Below, one piece after another: positions 8,397 to 18,287 of a stretch of 64,000 nucleotides of DNA. The first letter of the stretch is position 1. Every line of letters starts with the position of its first letter. Source of the stretch: Chryseotalea sanaruensis (GTDB lineage Bacteria > Bacteroidota > Bacteroidia > Cytophagales > Cyclobacteriaceae); NCBI RefSeq assembly GCF_003990915.1, contig NZ_BHXQ01000005.1, positions 310,001 to 374,000 of the forward strand. The letters run 5' to 3'. The notes under the pieces are model-generated. The model saw only the letters and a program-made list of their open reading frames with translations, made no database searches and was not told where the DNA came from. A program made the position numbers and the translations under genes.

Positions 8397-10276
8397 GCCA
8401 GGGGCAAGGTAAAAGTAATTTCAGTACCTATACCCGACTCACTCTTAACAAACATTTGCCCACCATTGTGTTGTACAAATTCACGACAAAGTAAAAAGCC
8501 GAGTCCAGTTCCTTTTTCCTGTAAAGTACCAATTTTGGTAAAATGATCCTTGGTAAGCTCAAGGCGTTGTATTTCACTCTCTGTCATGCCAATCCCTTCA
8601 TCTTTAATAGTTATGTAACAATCTTTTTCAATTGCGTTAGCAGTAACATAAACACAACTACCCGATTTAGAAAACTTGATTCCATTGTGGATAAGATTGC
8701 GTAAAATAACCTGTACCTGATCAGGATCAGCATAAACCAATTGAGTAGCTTCTATATTATTCTTTATAACAACTTCTTTGCGATTGGCGATGTCATGTAA
8801 CAAACGTGTAGCTTCATCAACCGTACCTTTAATATCAATTATTACAGGCCTGGTTCTGATGCCCTCCATCTGACTCATCGACCAATTCAGCAGGTTTTCT
8901 AATGTCCGTTGTGTAACATTTACATTAGCTTTTAACTTATCTGAATGTTTAATAAATTCTTCCTGTGTCAGTAAGTTTTTTGTGAATAAATCTAAAAGTG
9001 ATTGAAGATTATTGACAGGGCCTCGCAGGTCATGACTTATTACAGAAAAGAGTTTGGACTTGAGTTGATTGAGGTCGTGCAGTTTTTCAGCTTGCACCTC
9101 CATCTCTTCCTTTTGTTGTTCTATCGATTTATTTTTTGACGAGAGTTCTTCGTTCGCTTTACGATGAGCCCGTTTGGCATTCATTTGTATGAACAGTAAA
9201 GCCCACAACAGTATTATTATGATGATTAATGAAAAAACTATAATGCGTTGATTATTACTTTGCTGCTGTTTAAGGGCATTTTCTTTTGCAAGCAGAGAAA
9301 TGGTATTGTCTTTTTGTTCGGTCTCATATAGAATTTTCATCTCTTCTATTTGACCTAATGAGGTAGCGTTAAACAAACTGTCTTTAAACTGAGAAGCAAG
9401 GTTAGTATGTACTAAGGAATTGTAAGGCTCCTTTTTAAAAAGATAGACTTCGCTTAATTTCTCATGTGCTTTAAAAAGAGCCTGCCAGTTATTAATTTCA
9501 TAACTTGTGCTGATTGCTTTTTTTAGATAGCCTATAGCCTTGTCGTATTGCTCTAAACCAACTAAAGCTGAGGCGACTTGATAATTACTAATGCCGTAGC
9601 CACGCTTATTCTGTACCAAACTGTCTAGTATAAGTGCTTTAGTAGATAGTTGAAGCGCCTCATTAAATTTATTTTCCGATAAAAGAACGCGAGCTTTCCT
9701 TCCATATAACACACTGGTGTTAAGTGTATCATTTAGCAGATCATAAATTTCAATTCCTTTATCGGAGGCATAAACTGCAGAATCATTTTTATTGACTTCC
9801 GCATAATAGAAAGAAAGTTCTCTGTAATAGTTAGCAAGTACCTTTGGATCTTCAGGATGGAGGATTGCTATGTCGTAAACCATATTCAGGTATTTCCTTC
9901 CTTCCTCCGGATTATGGAGATCTAGAAAAGTGCGACAAAGTTCTAAAAGTATTAAGGACTTCTCATAGTCATATGGAGTGGTCTCCATGAATTTGAGTGA
10001 GCGGTAGCCATACTCTGCACTTAATTTATAGTTAGCTTTCACCCAATTGCTATACGCAAGTGTATAATAGGCAAAACCATTGAGGTAATTGTTTTTAGGC
10101 TTAAGCGAAGCGATTGTTTGTTTACAATAATAGATCGCACTATCAGGATTATTAAGCCGGATACTTTGCGCCCTATATAGAACAGCTATGATTTTCAGAC
10201 TGTCTTGTTCACTTTGTGCTGGGGAAGGTGAGTAAACAAACAGCAGAAAGAATAAGATGATCAGTTTACCCTTCAT
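8393..10276 (-). CDS. TPR-containing membrane sensor histidine kinase
   Basis: A 627-residue kinase. A signal peptide (residues 1-20, ending SPAQ) is followed by a TPR-repeat region of about 290 residues predicted to be periplasmic, one transmembrane helix at about 343-363, a coiled coil, a HisKA domain with phosphorylatable His415 (VISHDLRGP) and a HATPase domain (N box NLIHNGIKFS, DEGIGM, GTGLGFLL). This TPR-HK layout is common in Bacteroidota. There is no adjacent response regulator, so it is an orphan kinase. The convergent iron-sulfur gene overlaps it by four bases. Confidence 0.93.
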   Translation of the reverse strand: MKGKLIILFFLLFVYSPSPAQSEQDSLKIIAVLYRAQSIRLNNPDSAIYYCKQTIASLKPKNNYLNGFAYYTLAYSNWVKANYKLSAEYGYRSLKFMETTPYDYEKSLILLELCRTFLDLHNPEEGRKYLNMVYDIAILHPEDPKVLANYYRELSFYYAEVNKNDSAVYASDKGIEIYDLLNDTLNTSVLYGRKARVLLSENKFNEALQLSTKALILDSLVQNKRGYGISNYQVASALVGLEQYDKAIGYLKKAISTSYEINNWQALFKAHEKLSEVYLFKKEPYNSLVHTNLASQFKDSLFNATSLGQIEEMKILYETEQKDNTISLLAKENALKQQQSNNQRIIVFSLIIIIILLWALLFIQMNAKRAHRKANEELSSKNKSIEQQKEEMEVQAEKLHDLNQLKSKLFSVISHDLRGPVNNLQSLLDLFTKNLLTQEEFIKHSDKLKANVNVTQRTLENLLNWSMSQMEGIRTRPVIIDIKGTVDEATRLLHDIANRKEVVIKNNIEATQLVYADPDQVQVILRNLIHNGIKFSKSGSCVYVTANAIEKDCYITIKDEGIGMTESEIQRLELTKDHFTKIGTLQEKGTGLGFLLCREFVQHNGGQMFVKSESGIGTEITFTLPLA

Positions 10277-10480
10277 GCACCCCGAAAAGTAGCGAACTCT
10301 TGTTACTTAGAAAAGCATTAACTCATTTAAACTTTTAAAAGTATTGGAATACTTAAATGAAAAGAACTTAAGTACTTATTTTTTATGAATTATTAACTAA
10401 AAACCTCGTTTTATGGAATTTTTTTATGTACTACCCAATACGTGGTACACAGTTTTTTGCAGAATATAAATGCGTTAAAC

Positions 10481-10513
10481 AAGCACCGGTCGCTTAAGTA
10501 GCGACCGGTGCTT
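10481..10513 (-). terminator. Strong hairpin, likely terminator of the lipoprotein gene
   Basis: A perfect 13-bp inverted repeat, AAGCACCGGTCGC at 10481-10493 and its complement at 10501-10513, with a 7-base loop. It lies 17 bp beyond the stop of the coiled-coil lipoprotein gene. The following bases on the minus strand are only moderately T-rich (GTTTAACG), so termination is probable but not of the classic type. Confidence 0.7.
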
Positions 10514-10529
10514 GGTATGGTGATAGAAA

Positions 10530-11285
10530 TTAAATGTTTTCTGATAAGGCTGTAATCCGTTGCTCAGCTTCAGAGTAGCCAAGGGTTGCAGCCAGTTTGT
10601 ACAACTCAAGTGCTTCTTGTTGTGTAGCTTTTTTCTTACGGGGAGCCAACTTAGTTCTTTCCGCGGCAGTTTCAAGTGCCTGTGCCTGCTTAAAATATGA
10701 TTCAGCCTGGCTATCAGATGCCTCACGAATTAAACCGTCAACTTTTTGTTGTAAGGAAGCAATCCCTTGCTGATTTAACTTAATTATTTCAGTCTTCTCG
10801 AACAACTCCTCATCCTTATGTTTTACCACTAACATCAACTCACTGTTTTCACTTCTTACTTTTTCTACTTCTTCCTGAAGTGCTGCCAATTGCGCTGTAC
10901 TTAGTTCAAGATCTTGCTTTAACTTTTTAACAGTGTTGGCATAGAAGCGATTATCAGCCTTAGACTTTTTAATGGTAGCCTCCATACCAGCCAGTTTATC
11001 AAAAGTCTGTTTCACATATTTATTAATGTCGTTAAGCCTTTCGGTATAATTGGCATATGAAGTGCCTTCAACCATATGCAGACTAAGTGAATTCCTGCTT
11101 ACATCGATTGAATCGATAAGCACCCCCACATCATTTAAAGTCTGAGCAAGCTCAATACTTGTTTGTAATTCAGATTGAAGTGAATCAACAGTAGTTCTTA
11201 GCTGTTTATTTTCCTCAACATTACAACTGCTCAACATTGCTGCTGCAGCAATGCCTGCGGTGATAGTGAATAATTTAAGTTTCAT
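10530..11285 (-). CDS. Coiled-coil lipoprotein
   Basis: A 251-residue lipoprotein. The signal peptide ends in the lipobox LSSC with Cys21 as the acylated residue. Residues about 25-190 are predicted almost entirely as coiled coil with heptad repeats, and the C-terminal 50 residues (ALELYKLAATLGYSEAEQRI) resemble one Sel1/TPR-like helical pair. The protein probably forms a periplasmic rod or homo-oligomer anchored in a membrane. No specific family is recognised. It is monocistronic, with its own terminator hairpin. Confidence 0.75.
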   Translation of the reverse strand: MKLKLFTITAGIAAAAMLSSCNVEENKQLRTTVDSLQSELQTSIELAQTLNDVGVLIDSIDVSRNSLSLHMVEGTSYANYTERLNDINKYVKQTFDKLAGMEATIKKSKADNRFYANTVKKLKQDLELSTAQLAALQEEVEKVRSENSELMLVVKHKDEELFEKTEIIKLNQQGIASLQQKVDGLIREASDSQAESYFKQAQALETAAERTKLAPRKKKATQQEALELYKLAATLGYSEAEQRITALSENI

Positions 11286-11426
11286 AGATTATAATTAGTT
11301 TACACACTATAACGTATGAAGTTGAGGTAAAAATTGAATTCACAGGTGAGCTACAATATGCTTCGGTAAAGTAACGAATGTAGCAATTAACGTTATACTA
11401 AAATGAAACTCAATTTTTTATAAAGA

Positions 11427-11458
11427 ATAAAGGCCATGAACTTAATCATGACCTTTAT
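11427..11458 (-). terminator. Hairpin downstream of the RND pump gene
   Basis: The inverted repeat ATAAAGGCCATGA (11427-11439) and TCATGACCTTTAT (11446-11458) forms a 13-bp stem with one G-U pair in the minus-strand RNA and a 6-base loop, 39 bp after the RND gene stop. No long T tract follows on the minus strand. It is probably the end of the tetR-tolC-MFP-RND operon. Confidence 0.55.
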
Positions 11459-11497
11459 GCATTCGCTTTTAAAATTAATGAAATGGAGTTAGCATCT

Positions 11498-14400
11498 TTA
11501 ATTTTTTACATCAACATGAGGAGGTATTAATTTGTATACAACAGGTGTTACAATTCTTGAAAGTAACGTTGAACTGACTAATCCACCGATAAGTACAATA
11601 GCCAAAGGAGATATCAAAGGATTAGATGACCAGGCAATCGGTAATAACCCACCAATGGCGGTCATTGAGGTTAAAATGATTGGGAGGAAGCGAACTTCAC
11701 CTGCTTCACGAATAGCATCTTCTAATGATTTACCCTGCTCTCTCAATTGGTTAGTAAAGTCTACCAATAAAATTGTATTCTTTACTTCAATACCGGCTAA
11801 CGCAATCAGCCCGATTATGGCAACAAATGAAAGTGAATTGCCTGTGATTAATAAAGCGAGCACTGCACCGACTATTCCTAAAGGAATAACAGACAATACA
11901 ATTAATGTACTTTTAAATGTTCCAAACTCCAGTACCAGCACAGCTATAAATAAGAAGATGGTTACGATGATTACACTTTCAAATCCGCCAAATGATTCCT
12001 GTCTGCTTTCAACTTCACCACCCATGCCATAGGAATAACCAGCGGGTAAAGCCATAGCATCCATTTTTGTCACTACATCGTTAATCACATTATCAACTAA
12101 AAAACCTTTACCAACAAAAGAGGTTATAGAAACCATTCGTATTTTATCGAAATGATTTATGTTAATGGGTGATGACTCCAACCTGAGGTCAGCCACTTGA
12201 TTAAGCGGAATCGCTCTCCCTTGTTGGTTGTTAATATATAGGTTTTGCAAAGCATCCAGAGTAGATTGACCTTGGTTTGCTTTTGTTAACAGAATCTCAA
12301 CATCATCTCCGTTTTCATCAGAGAATTTACCAACGTTTAATCCTGCTACTGCTAAACGTACAGTGCGGTCAATAGTAACAGTTGGAATCCCCAGCATCTG
12401 CGCCTTATCTTTATTTATATCTACCTTAATATCAGACTTAAGGTGTGTAACAGGATTGGTAATGTATAAAGTGCCTTCAGTTTGTTCTAAGGTTTGTTCA
12501 ACTCTTGCAGCAAGACTTCTGAGGGTGTCTAAGTTATCACCAAACAACCTCACCTCTACTGGTGCATTAATTGGCGGACCTTGTTCGAAGTTTTTCACTT
12601 CCACCTTTGCACCAGGGTAGGGTGTCCATTTACTCCGCAGTGTTTCAATCAGCGCAAGTTTCTTGGCTGGCGATGTATCTTCCTGCAACTGAACAAAAAT
12701 CTGTGTATAATCTGTTCGTTCATTTTCAGGAATTACATTGTAGTAGATGCGCGGATTACCTTTGCCTACATTGGTAGCAACATATTGTACTTCATCATAT
12801 TGGCTTAGTTCTTTTTCAATTTCTTTGGTAATGCTATCAGTATATGCCAGGTTAGATTGAAGCGGAGTAGTAATCTCCACCAGAAACTGTGGTTTTTCAG
12901 AGGCGGGGAATAAACTAAAACCAATGACCGGGAAAAGTTGTAGCGAAGCAATAAAAATAACTAATGCAATACCAATCGTCCACCAAGGTTTTGCTAAAGC
13001 TTTATCAAGCAGCACTGCGTAACTACCATTAATAAATTTTTTAAGACTACGCATAAAGATGTTGCCATCAGGATGACCATGGGGTTCTTTTAACAAACGA
13101 CTTGATAAAAAAGGAATGATAGTTAGCGAAACCAGCATAGAGGCTAATACTGAGGTAATCACACCCATTGGCAAACTTCTGATAAATTCACCGGCTGCTT
13201 CCGGTAGAAATACCAAGGGTAAAAATGCGATAATGAGTGTTGCAGTACAGCCAACTACTGCCAAGCCTATTTGTTGAGTAGCTTTTAAAGTAGCCTCCAT
13301 TCTGCTATGCCCGTCTCTTAACCAGCGCTCAATATTTTCTACTACTACAATACTATCGTCAACTAACAAACCGAGAGCAACCACTAAACCAACAATACTT
13401 AATTGATTAAGCGTATAACCCATGGCATTCATTAAGACTATACCTATTGCCAGGGAAAGTGGAATCGAAATCATTACAATGAGTGCGGCACGTTGACCGA
13501 GAGGAAGCAACGTTATGGCTACCAGTAAAATTGCAATGATAAAATCCATACCTAAGCCACTCAGTCTCTTATTTACATTGTCAGCCTGGTCGAAGTGGTG
13601 AACAAGATCAATGTTAACGGGAAGTGTTTTTTTAAACTCTTCAATAATGGGCGCATATATTTCCTGTGTTTTAGAAATGTTTTCACCTGGCTTTTGGGCA
13701 GCAGTTACAAAAATACTTCTATAACCATTCAATCGGGTAATGTGTGTCTCGTCCTCATAACTTAAATAGACAGCAGCAATATCTTTTAGTAGAATATTTT
13801 TGTTATTTGATGAAAGTACAATGGTGTTGCGGATTTCATCTACATCTTTATAATTACCGCTGGTTTTTATATTGAATGATTTGGTGCTTGCATCAACACT
13901 ACCACCAGGGATGTTAGCGATTTCACTTTGCAGGTTTCCAATAACAGCCTCAAGCGGAATACGGAGCTGGGCCATTTTTTCTAACTGTAGGTCTATGCGT
14001 ACTATTCGATCGGGCAGACCATGAATTTTTACGTTTTTTAGTTGTTTGATTTGTTCCAGCTTGTCCTGTAAATTTTCTGCGGCTTCTTTCATTTTATCGC
14101 GCGCGGCACTCTCGGAAACCAAGGCGATCTGAATGATGTTAACATCAGAGGGTAGTACCCTGCGCACTTCAAGACTCGCCAGGTTTTGAGGTAGTTCAGT
14201 GCGCAAGGCATTTACTTCTCTAACCAGCTCAGAGTATTTATCGTCAACATCATTTTCATAGAGGTATTCTACAAATAAAACAGCTACACCATCAGAGATA
14301 TTTGTTTTGATGCGCTTGATACCTTCGAGTCCTGAAATTTTTTGTTCCATTGGCTCAACCACCAGTTCTTCCATGTCTTTAGGACTGGTACCAGGAAACA

Positions 14401-14548
14401 CGGCTACAATTGGATATTGCGGTGCATGAAGTTCGGGGTCTTCCGAACGTGGCATTGTCAGAATTGTAGTAACGCCAAGCGCTATTATCATTAGAAAGAT
14501 CACCAGTGTAAACTGATAATTCTTTACTGCATAATCTGATATTTTCAT
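11498..14548 (-). CDS. RND-family efflux pump, inner-membrane permease
   Basis: A 1016-residue AcrB/HAE1-type proton-driven exporter. It begins with a transmembrane helix, a large periplasmic porter loop (about residues 35-325), a block of helices with the proton-relay motif LVDDSIVVVENIER in TM4, a second periplasmic loop and a second helix block. The length and two-fold repeat are normal. It is the last gene of a unit tetR, tolC-like, membrane fusion protein, RND on the minus strand, with 50 bp between it and the fusion protein gene. The family exports drugs, detergents or lipids; the TetR partner suggests induction by a toxic small molecule. Confidence 0.95.
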   Translation of the reverse strand: MKISDYAVKNYQFTLVIFLMIIALGVTTILTMPRSEDPELHAPQYPIVAVFPGTSPKDMEELVVEPMEQKISGLEGIKRIKTNISDGVAVLFVEYLYENDVDDKYSELVREVNALRTELPQNLASLEVRRVLPSDVNIIQIALVSESAARDKMKEAAENLQDKLEQIKQLKNVKIHGLPDRIVRIDLQLEKMAQLRIPLEAVIGNLQSEIANIPGGSVDASTKSFNIKTSGNYKDVDEIRNTIVLSSNNKNILLKDIAAVYLSYEDETHITRLNGYRSIFVTAAQKPGENISKTQEIYAPIIEEFKKTLPVNIDLVHHFDQADNVNKRLSGLGMDFIIAILLVAITLLPLGQRAALIVMISIPLSLAIGIVLMNAMGYTLNQLSIVGLVVALGLLVDDSIVVVENIERWLRDGHSRMEATLKATQQIGLAVVGCTATLIIAFLPLVFLPEAAGEFIRSLPMGVITSVLASMLVSLTIIPFLSSRLLKEPHGHPDGNIFMRSLKKFINGSYAVLLDKALAKPWWTIGIALVIFIASLQLFPVIGFSLFPASEKPQFLVEITTPLQSNLAYTDSITKEIEKELSQYDEVQYVATNVGKGNPRIYYNVIPENERTDYTQIFVQLQEDTSPAKKLALIETLRSKWTPYPGAKVEVKNFEQGPPINAPVEVRLFGDNLDTLRSLAARVEQTLEQTEGTLYITNPVTHLKSDIKVDINKDKAQMLGIPTVTIDRTVRLAVAGLNVGKFSDENGDDVEILLTKANQGQSTLDALQNLYINNQQGRAIPLNQVADLRLESSPININHFDKIRMVSITSFVGKGFLVDNVINDVVTKMDAMALPAGYSYGMGGEVESRQESFGGFESVIIVTIFLFIAVLVLEFGTFKSTLIVLSVIPLGIVGAVLALLITGNSLSFVAIIGLIALAGIEVKNTILLVDFTNQLREQGKSLEDAIREAGEVRFLPIILTSMTAIGGLLPIAWSSNPLISPLAIVLIGGLVSSTLLSRIVTPVVYKLIPPHVDVKN

Positions 14549-14598
14549 AGTAGTATTGGATCTACAGAGATCGCATTGTCTGATTAACTAATATTTAA

Positions 14599-15645
14599 CT
14601 ACTGGATAACTTTAATAGATGAACCATCCTTTAAGTAGGCGCTACCGGATATAATCAGCAGTTGCTTATCATCTAAACCAGATACGATGATCACTTCGTC
14701 TTTAGTAATGCGGCCAATACTTACTATTGTTTTCTGCACCGTTTTTGAATCGTTGGTGGTAAATACATAACCTGTTTGGGCATCACCATCCAATAAAGCA
14801 GTGTAGGGAATACGCCAGCCACGCTGTGCTTTGCTGGTGGTAATATTTACTTTGGCAAATAAACCGCTGGCCAGGTTTTCACTTTTGTTTTTAAGGGTAA
14901 GTTCTATGTTGAAGGCACCACCCATGCCATCGGTGGCTTCTGATTTTCTGCTAACAAAAGCCTCATGAACTAGATTTGGTGTTGCATCGGTGCTCACTTC
15001 TGCCACATCCCCAATATTGATTAAAGCCCACTCGCGATCACTCACACCTACTTTTACTTTCCATTTATTTTCTGAAGCACCATTGGTTTGAAATACGGCA
15101 CTGCCAGAGGTGATTACTTGTCCTTCGTTAGCGATTTTACGAAGGATAAAACCATCACTTAGAGCTTTAATTTCAGAGTAACTAAGGTTAAAATTTGCTG
15201 CATCCATTTGTTGCTGTGCTACCTGCATGCCTGTTTTAGCATTTTGGTATTGCTCAAGTGTTGCCACACTGTCTTTGTATAAATTTTCGACACGCTTGTA
15301 ATCGCGTTTAGCTTTTTCGAAAGCTAGTTTAGCTTGCGATACTTGCGCAGAAATTTCAGTAAGATTTAAGCGTGCCAGTATTTGATCTTTTTTAATGGCA
15401 TCACCTTCTTTTACAAATATCTTATCGATAACACCACCAGTTTTAAAAGACAAAAATGTTTCATCATCCGTTGTGAATACACCTGAGCTTTGAATGGTAG
15501 AATTAAGTTTTTCTTTGGTAAGCGGTTTAACCGTAACGGGGATAACATCTTTAGCCAATTGCTTTTCGTTGTTGCCTTGGCTTGTGGTGCAGGCCTGAAC
15601 AATGATCAGGGCTGCAACCATGAGGAATAGGGAGTTTAGTTTCAT
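14599..15645 (-). CDS. RND efflux periplasmic adaptor (membrane fusion protein)
   Basis: A 348-residue periplasmic adaptor with a lipoprotein signal (VQAC, Cys19). Its order is a barrel-sandwich lipoyl half (GGVIDKIFVKEGDAIKKDQIL), an alpha-helical hairpin (residues about 95-150), the second lipoyl half, then beta-barrel and membrane-proximal domains. It links the RND permease to the TolC-type channel. It sits between them in the operon, 143 bp after the tolC-like stop and 50 bp before the RND start. Confidence 0.94.
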   Translation of the reverse strand: MKLNSLFLMVAALIIVQACTTSQGNNEKQLAKDVIPVTVKPLTKEKLNSTIQSSGVFTTDDETFLSFKTGGVIDKIFVKEGDAIKKDQILARLNLTEISAQVSQAKLAFEKAKRDYKRVENLYKDSVATLEQYQNAKTGMQVAQQQMDAANFNLSYSEIKALSDGFILRKIANEGQVITSGSAVFQTNGASENKWKVKVGVSDREWALINIGDVAEVSTDATPNLVHEAFVSRKSEATDGMGGAFNIELTLKNKSENLASGLFAKVNITTSKAQRGWRIPYTALLDGDAQTGYVFTTNDSKTVQKTIVSIGRITKDEVIIVSGLDDKQLLIISGSAYLKDGSSIKVIQ

Positions 15646-15788
15646 CGTTTTGTTGTTGAGTGTTGTATAATTTGGGGTCTGTAATAATTTTATCAGTTAA
15701 CTAATAGTTTTCTTTTGGATCCGTCTGACCGCTGTTGGTATTGGTATTAAGTGGCCTGACGGATTTAATAGTCGTTATGTATTTGTTA

Positions 15789-17159
15789 TTACTTCAGTGA
15801 ATAGGCAGCTGTTTCTCGTTCAAGGTTAGCAGCAGCAATGAGTACTTTGTATCGGTTAATGTTTAGCAATAGTTGCGTTGTGGTTAGCTGATTGCGAGCA
15901 TCGATACTTTCAATAAAAGTGCTGACACCTTCTTTATAACCTTTATCTATCAATTTTTGATAGCTGAGCGAAGCTTCATATTGCTTTTGTGCTGATACAT
16001 AATTTTGGTAGGCACTGCTCACCGTATTGCGCGCAAACTGTGTACTCATTTTTAATTGACTGGCTACAAGACTGCGGTTGAGTTCAGCATTTCTAACATC
16101 AAGTTTCGATTGTTGTATGCGATGGCGATTAGTAAAACCAGCAAATAGAGGCATATCGAGTTGTAGACCAATCAAATAGTAGTTGGCGTCATTGTTGTAT
16201 TTTAAGTTTTCAGCCTGAGCACCTAAGTCTACAAAGCCACTTAGTTTTGGCATCCAGAAAGCTTGTTTCATATTTAACACTGTAGTATTGAGCTCTACTG
16301 CACTTTGTAATTGCAATAACTCTTCGCGTTCACGAGCAATGTTTTCACTCTGGAAAGTACTGACAACCTCGTTAACTGCGTCCACAGCATTAAAGTCGGC
16401 ATTGATGGGTGCATCGCTATCTCTGTTCAAGAGAAAGTTAAAATACAGTTTTGCATTTTTTACCTGCTGTTCAGCTTCGGTAGCCTGTGCTTTAATACTT
16501 TCGATTTCACTTTCTGCACGAAGTACATAAGCAGGTAATCCTTTTCCATTTGTTAGCAGTGACTCATTTACACGTTTACTTTCCAACGCCCTGTTCATAG
16601 CACTTTGGTAGATGCCTTGTGCTTCTAAAGCGTTTAAATAATTGTAGTATGCAGTTTTTATATTTTTTACAAGCTCTCGTTTGTACACCACTACTTCATA
16701 TTCTTGTAATAGCTTTTGTTGTTGCTGAATTTTCTTATTGTAAACCAGATCAGTATTGATAAGCGGCATGGAAGTACGCACACGCACATCGTAAAAATTT
16801 TTAGGAAAAAAATTCTGATTTACATTTTCAATTTGCGGAAACTGATCGCTGGTGGTAAGTTGGTTTAGAGTAGCGTATACTGGATTTAACAAGTCACCAA
16901 CAGGTAATGCAATACTTCTTCCACCATCGCCAGTAGTATAGTTACCGATAAGACCAACAGAAGGAGCAAACATGCCATTAGCTATTTTCAAAGCCAGCAT
17001 GGCTTTGTTGAGCATAACAGTTTTTTGCTGGAGTACCTGATTAGAATCAATACCCTGACGGATATAATCTTCCAGGCTTTGTGCGTATAGCGACTGCGTT
17101 GCAAACAACACAACCAGTAGCTGGAGGGATAGAAGGGATTTTGTTAATGGTGTTCTCAT
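15789..17159 (-). CDS. TolC-family outer-membrane efflux protein
   Basis: A 456-residue outer-membrane channel with a signal peptide (residues 1-26, ending LYAQ) and two repeated halves of long alpha-helices separated by short beta segments, the layout of the outer membrane efflux protein family. It provides the exit duct of the RND system. It starts 33 bp after the tetR stop; within that gap lies TGAACAGTGTTAA (17162-17174), a copy of the likely TetR operator. Confidence 0.93.
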   Translation of the reverse strand: MRTPLTKSLLSLQLLVVLFATQSLYAQSLEDYIRQGIDSNQVLQQKTVMLNKAMLALKIANGMFAPSVGLIGNYTTGDGGRSIALPVGDLLNPVYATLNQLTTSDQFPQIENVNQNFFPKNFYDVRVRTSMPLINTDLVYNKKIQQQQKLLQEYEVVVYKRELVKNIKTAYYNYLNALEAQGIYQSAMNRALESKRVNESLLTNGKGLPAYVLRAESEIESIKAQATEAEQQVKNAKLYFNFLLNRDSDAPINADFNAVDAVNEVVSTFQSENIAREREELLQLQSAVELNTTVLNMKQAFWMPKLSGFVDLGAQAENLKYNNDANYYLIGLQLDMPLFAGFTNRHRIQQSKLDVRNAELNRSLVASQLKMSTQFARNTVSSAYQNYVSAQKQYEASLSYQKLIDKGYKEGVSTFIESIDARNQLTTTQLLLNINRYKVLIAAANLERETAAYSLK

Positions 17160-17161
17160 AA

Positions 17162-17174
17162 TGAACAGTGTTAA
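17162..17174. promoter_or_regulatory. Likely TetR operator in front of the tolC-like gene
   Basis: TGAACAGTGTTAA reads as the dyad TGAACA-G-TGTTAA. The same 11-base word TGAACAGTGTT occurs upstream of tetR itself (17868). Its position between tetR and tolC would let the repressor add control inside the operon. Confidence 0.5.
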
Positions 17175-17192
17175 GTGAGGGGATAAAAAATT

Positions 17193-17840
17193 TTAGTTTT
17201 TTAGTTTTTCTAAGAGCGCTATAAATGTTCCGAAGTTGTGATCCAATAAAGTGTTTACATCCATGTTTAAATCTGTTACTTCTGCACAAGAGGTGGCCAT
17301 GTGTTCTAAATGACCACTGGTTCGCAAAGTACAAAGTCCGTGCATGCTACTCCAGATCATAAAAGACAGACCAACTGACTCAAGGTCTTTGAAATAACCT
17401 TCTTTCTTGCACTCCTCTACAGTTCTGTATAATAAAGAGAAAGCGCGATCGCCTTCATGCCATTCTTTTTCGCAATCTGTTACATGCTGCATTGGCTCTT
17501 TCATAGAAAAGATAAGCGTATACACATCAGGATGTTCGAATGCGAATTGCATATAAGCCTTGCCTAAGGCAATGAGGCGTGAGAAAGCAGATTGACCAAA
17601 ATCGATAGTACTGAAATGCTGCATTAATAAGTTGAAACCATCTTGATGCAAGGCATGAACAATTTCATTCTTGTCTTTATAATAGAGATAGATGGTAGCA
17701 GGTGAGTACTCAATTTTTTCTGCGATAGCGCGAATAGAGGTTGCTTCGAAGCCTTTTTCTGTAAACAATTGCTTAGCTGCGGTTAGAATATCTTTTTTCA
17801 GATCTTCCTTATGTCTCTCTTTTCTTTCGGCTACTCCCAT
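17193..17840 (-). CDS. TetR/AcrR-family repressor of the efflux operon
   Basis: A 215-residue regulator. Residues 15-62 are the TetR DNA-binding domain (ILTAAKQLFTEKGFEATSIR, then YSPATIYLYYKDKNEI). The rest is an alpha-helical ligand-binding domain with no recognisable specificity. It is the first gene of the efflux unit, and a 13-bp dyad with the sequence TGAACAGTGTTTA lies 28-40 bp upstream of its start, as expected for autoregulation. It presumably releases DNA when it binds a pump substrate. Confidence 0.94.
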   Translation of the reverse strand: MGVAERKERHKEDLKKDILTAAKQLFTEKGFEATSIRAIAEKIEYSPATIYLYYKDKNEIVHALHQDGFNLLMQHFSTIDFGQSAFSRLIALGKAYMQFAFEHPDVYTLIFSMKEPMQHVTDCEKEWHEGDRAFSLLYRTVEECKKEGYFKDLESVGLSFMIWSSMHGLCTLRTSGHLEHMATSCAEVTDLNMDVNTLLDHNFGTFIALLEKLKN

Positions 17841-17867
17841 ATCGATAGCAAAACAACGGAATTATTC

Positions 17868-17880
17868 TGAACAGTGTTTA
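17868..17880. promoter_or_regulatory. Likely TetR operator upstream of tetR
   Basis: TGAACAGTGTTTA, a one-mismatch dyad (TGAACA-G-TGTTTA), lies just upstream of tetR and shares 11 identical bases with the site before the tolC-like gene. Two matched copies at the two expected positions support its role as the repressor site. Confidence 0.55.
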
Positions 17881-18287
17881 GTATCTCCCTAGTATTTTTA
17901 GCCAAAAATTTATAAGTATCTGATAATGAGGCAAAAAATTTTGATTTCTTGTTTTACTGAGCGGTCAAAAACTGATTAATGGAGCACCCTTTTGGGAGAT
18001 TTACTGTTCTGAGATCTTGCGTAGTAGGGTGACTGGTATGTTTTTTTAATAGAAATTCACCAAACGGAAGCAGGTAATAACCCATAGCTAGTAGCGACAG
18101 CCCTAAAGTTTCACGCTGCAAGCTTCCTGAAGGATATGTGCTCAAAAGGTGGGGATATATTTCAAAAAATTGCATCTTACTAACACATTAATGAAATGGG
18201 CATTAAACTCGATTGACTCGCAAAAAGAGTCCTTTACTTCTGCTTTTGAGTACTTAACCTATTTTATTCAAAATAATCGAATATCAC
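17881..18287. other. Intergenic region with a doubtful 73-residue frame
   Basis: This divergent gap separates tetR from the ethylene-domain operon. On the minus strand, 17954-18175 could encode 73 residues with one hydrophobic stretch (LGLSLLAMGYYLLPFGEFLL). It has no recognisable family and no clear ribosome site, so I do not call it as a gene. The region must contain the promoter of the 18288 operon. No other structure was seen. Confidence 0.35.

Noticed and set aside
11532..12032. A 166-residue plus-strand frame inside the RND gene
   Set aside because: It is antisense to conserved RND codons, and the protein is low in character; the RND frame explains the region fully.
17954..18175. A 73-residue minus-strand frame upstream of the ethylene-domain operon
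   Set aside because: Only one hydrophobic stretch, no family and no clear start context; mentioned in the gap entry but not called as a gene.
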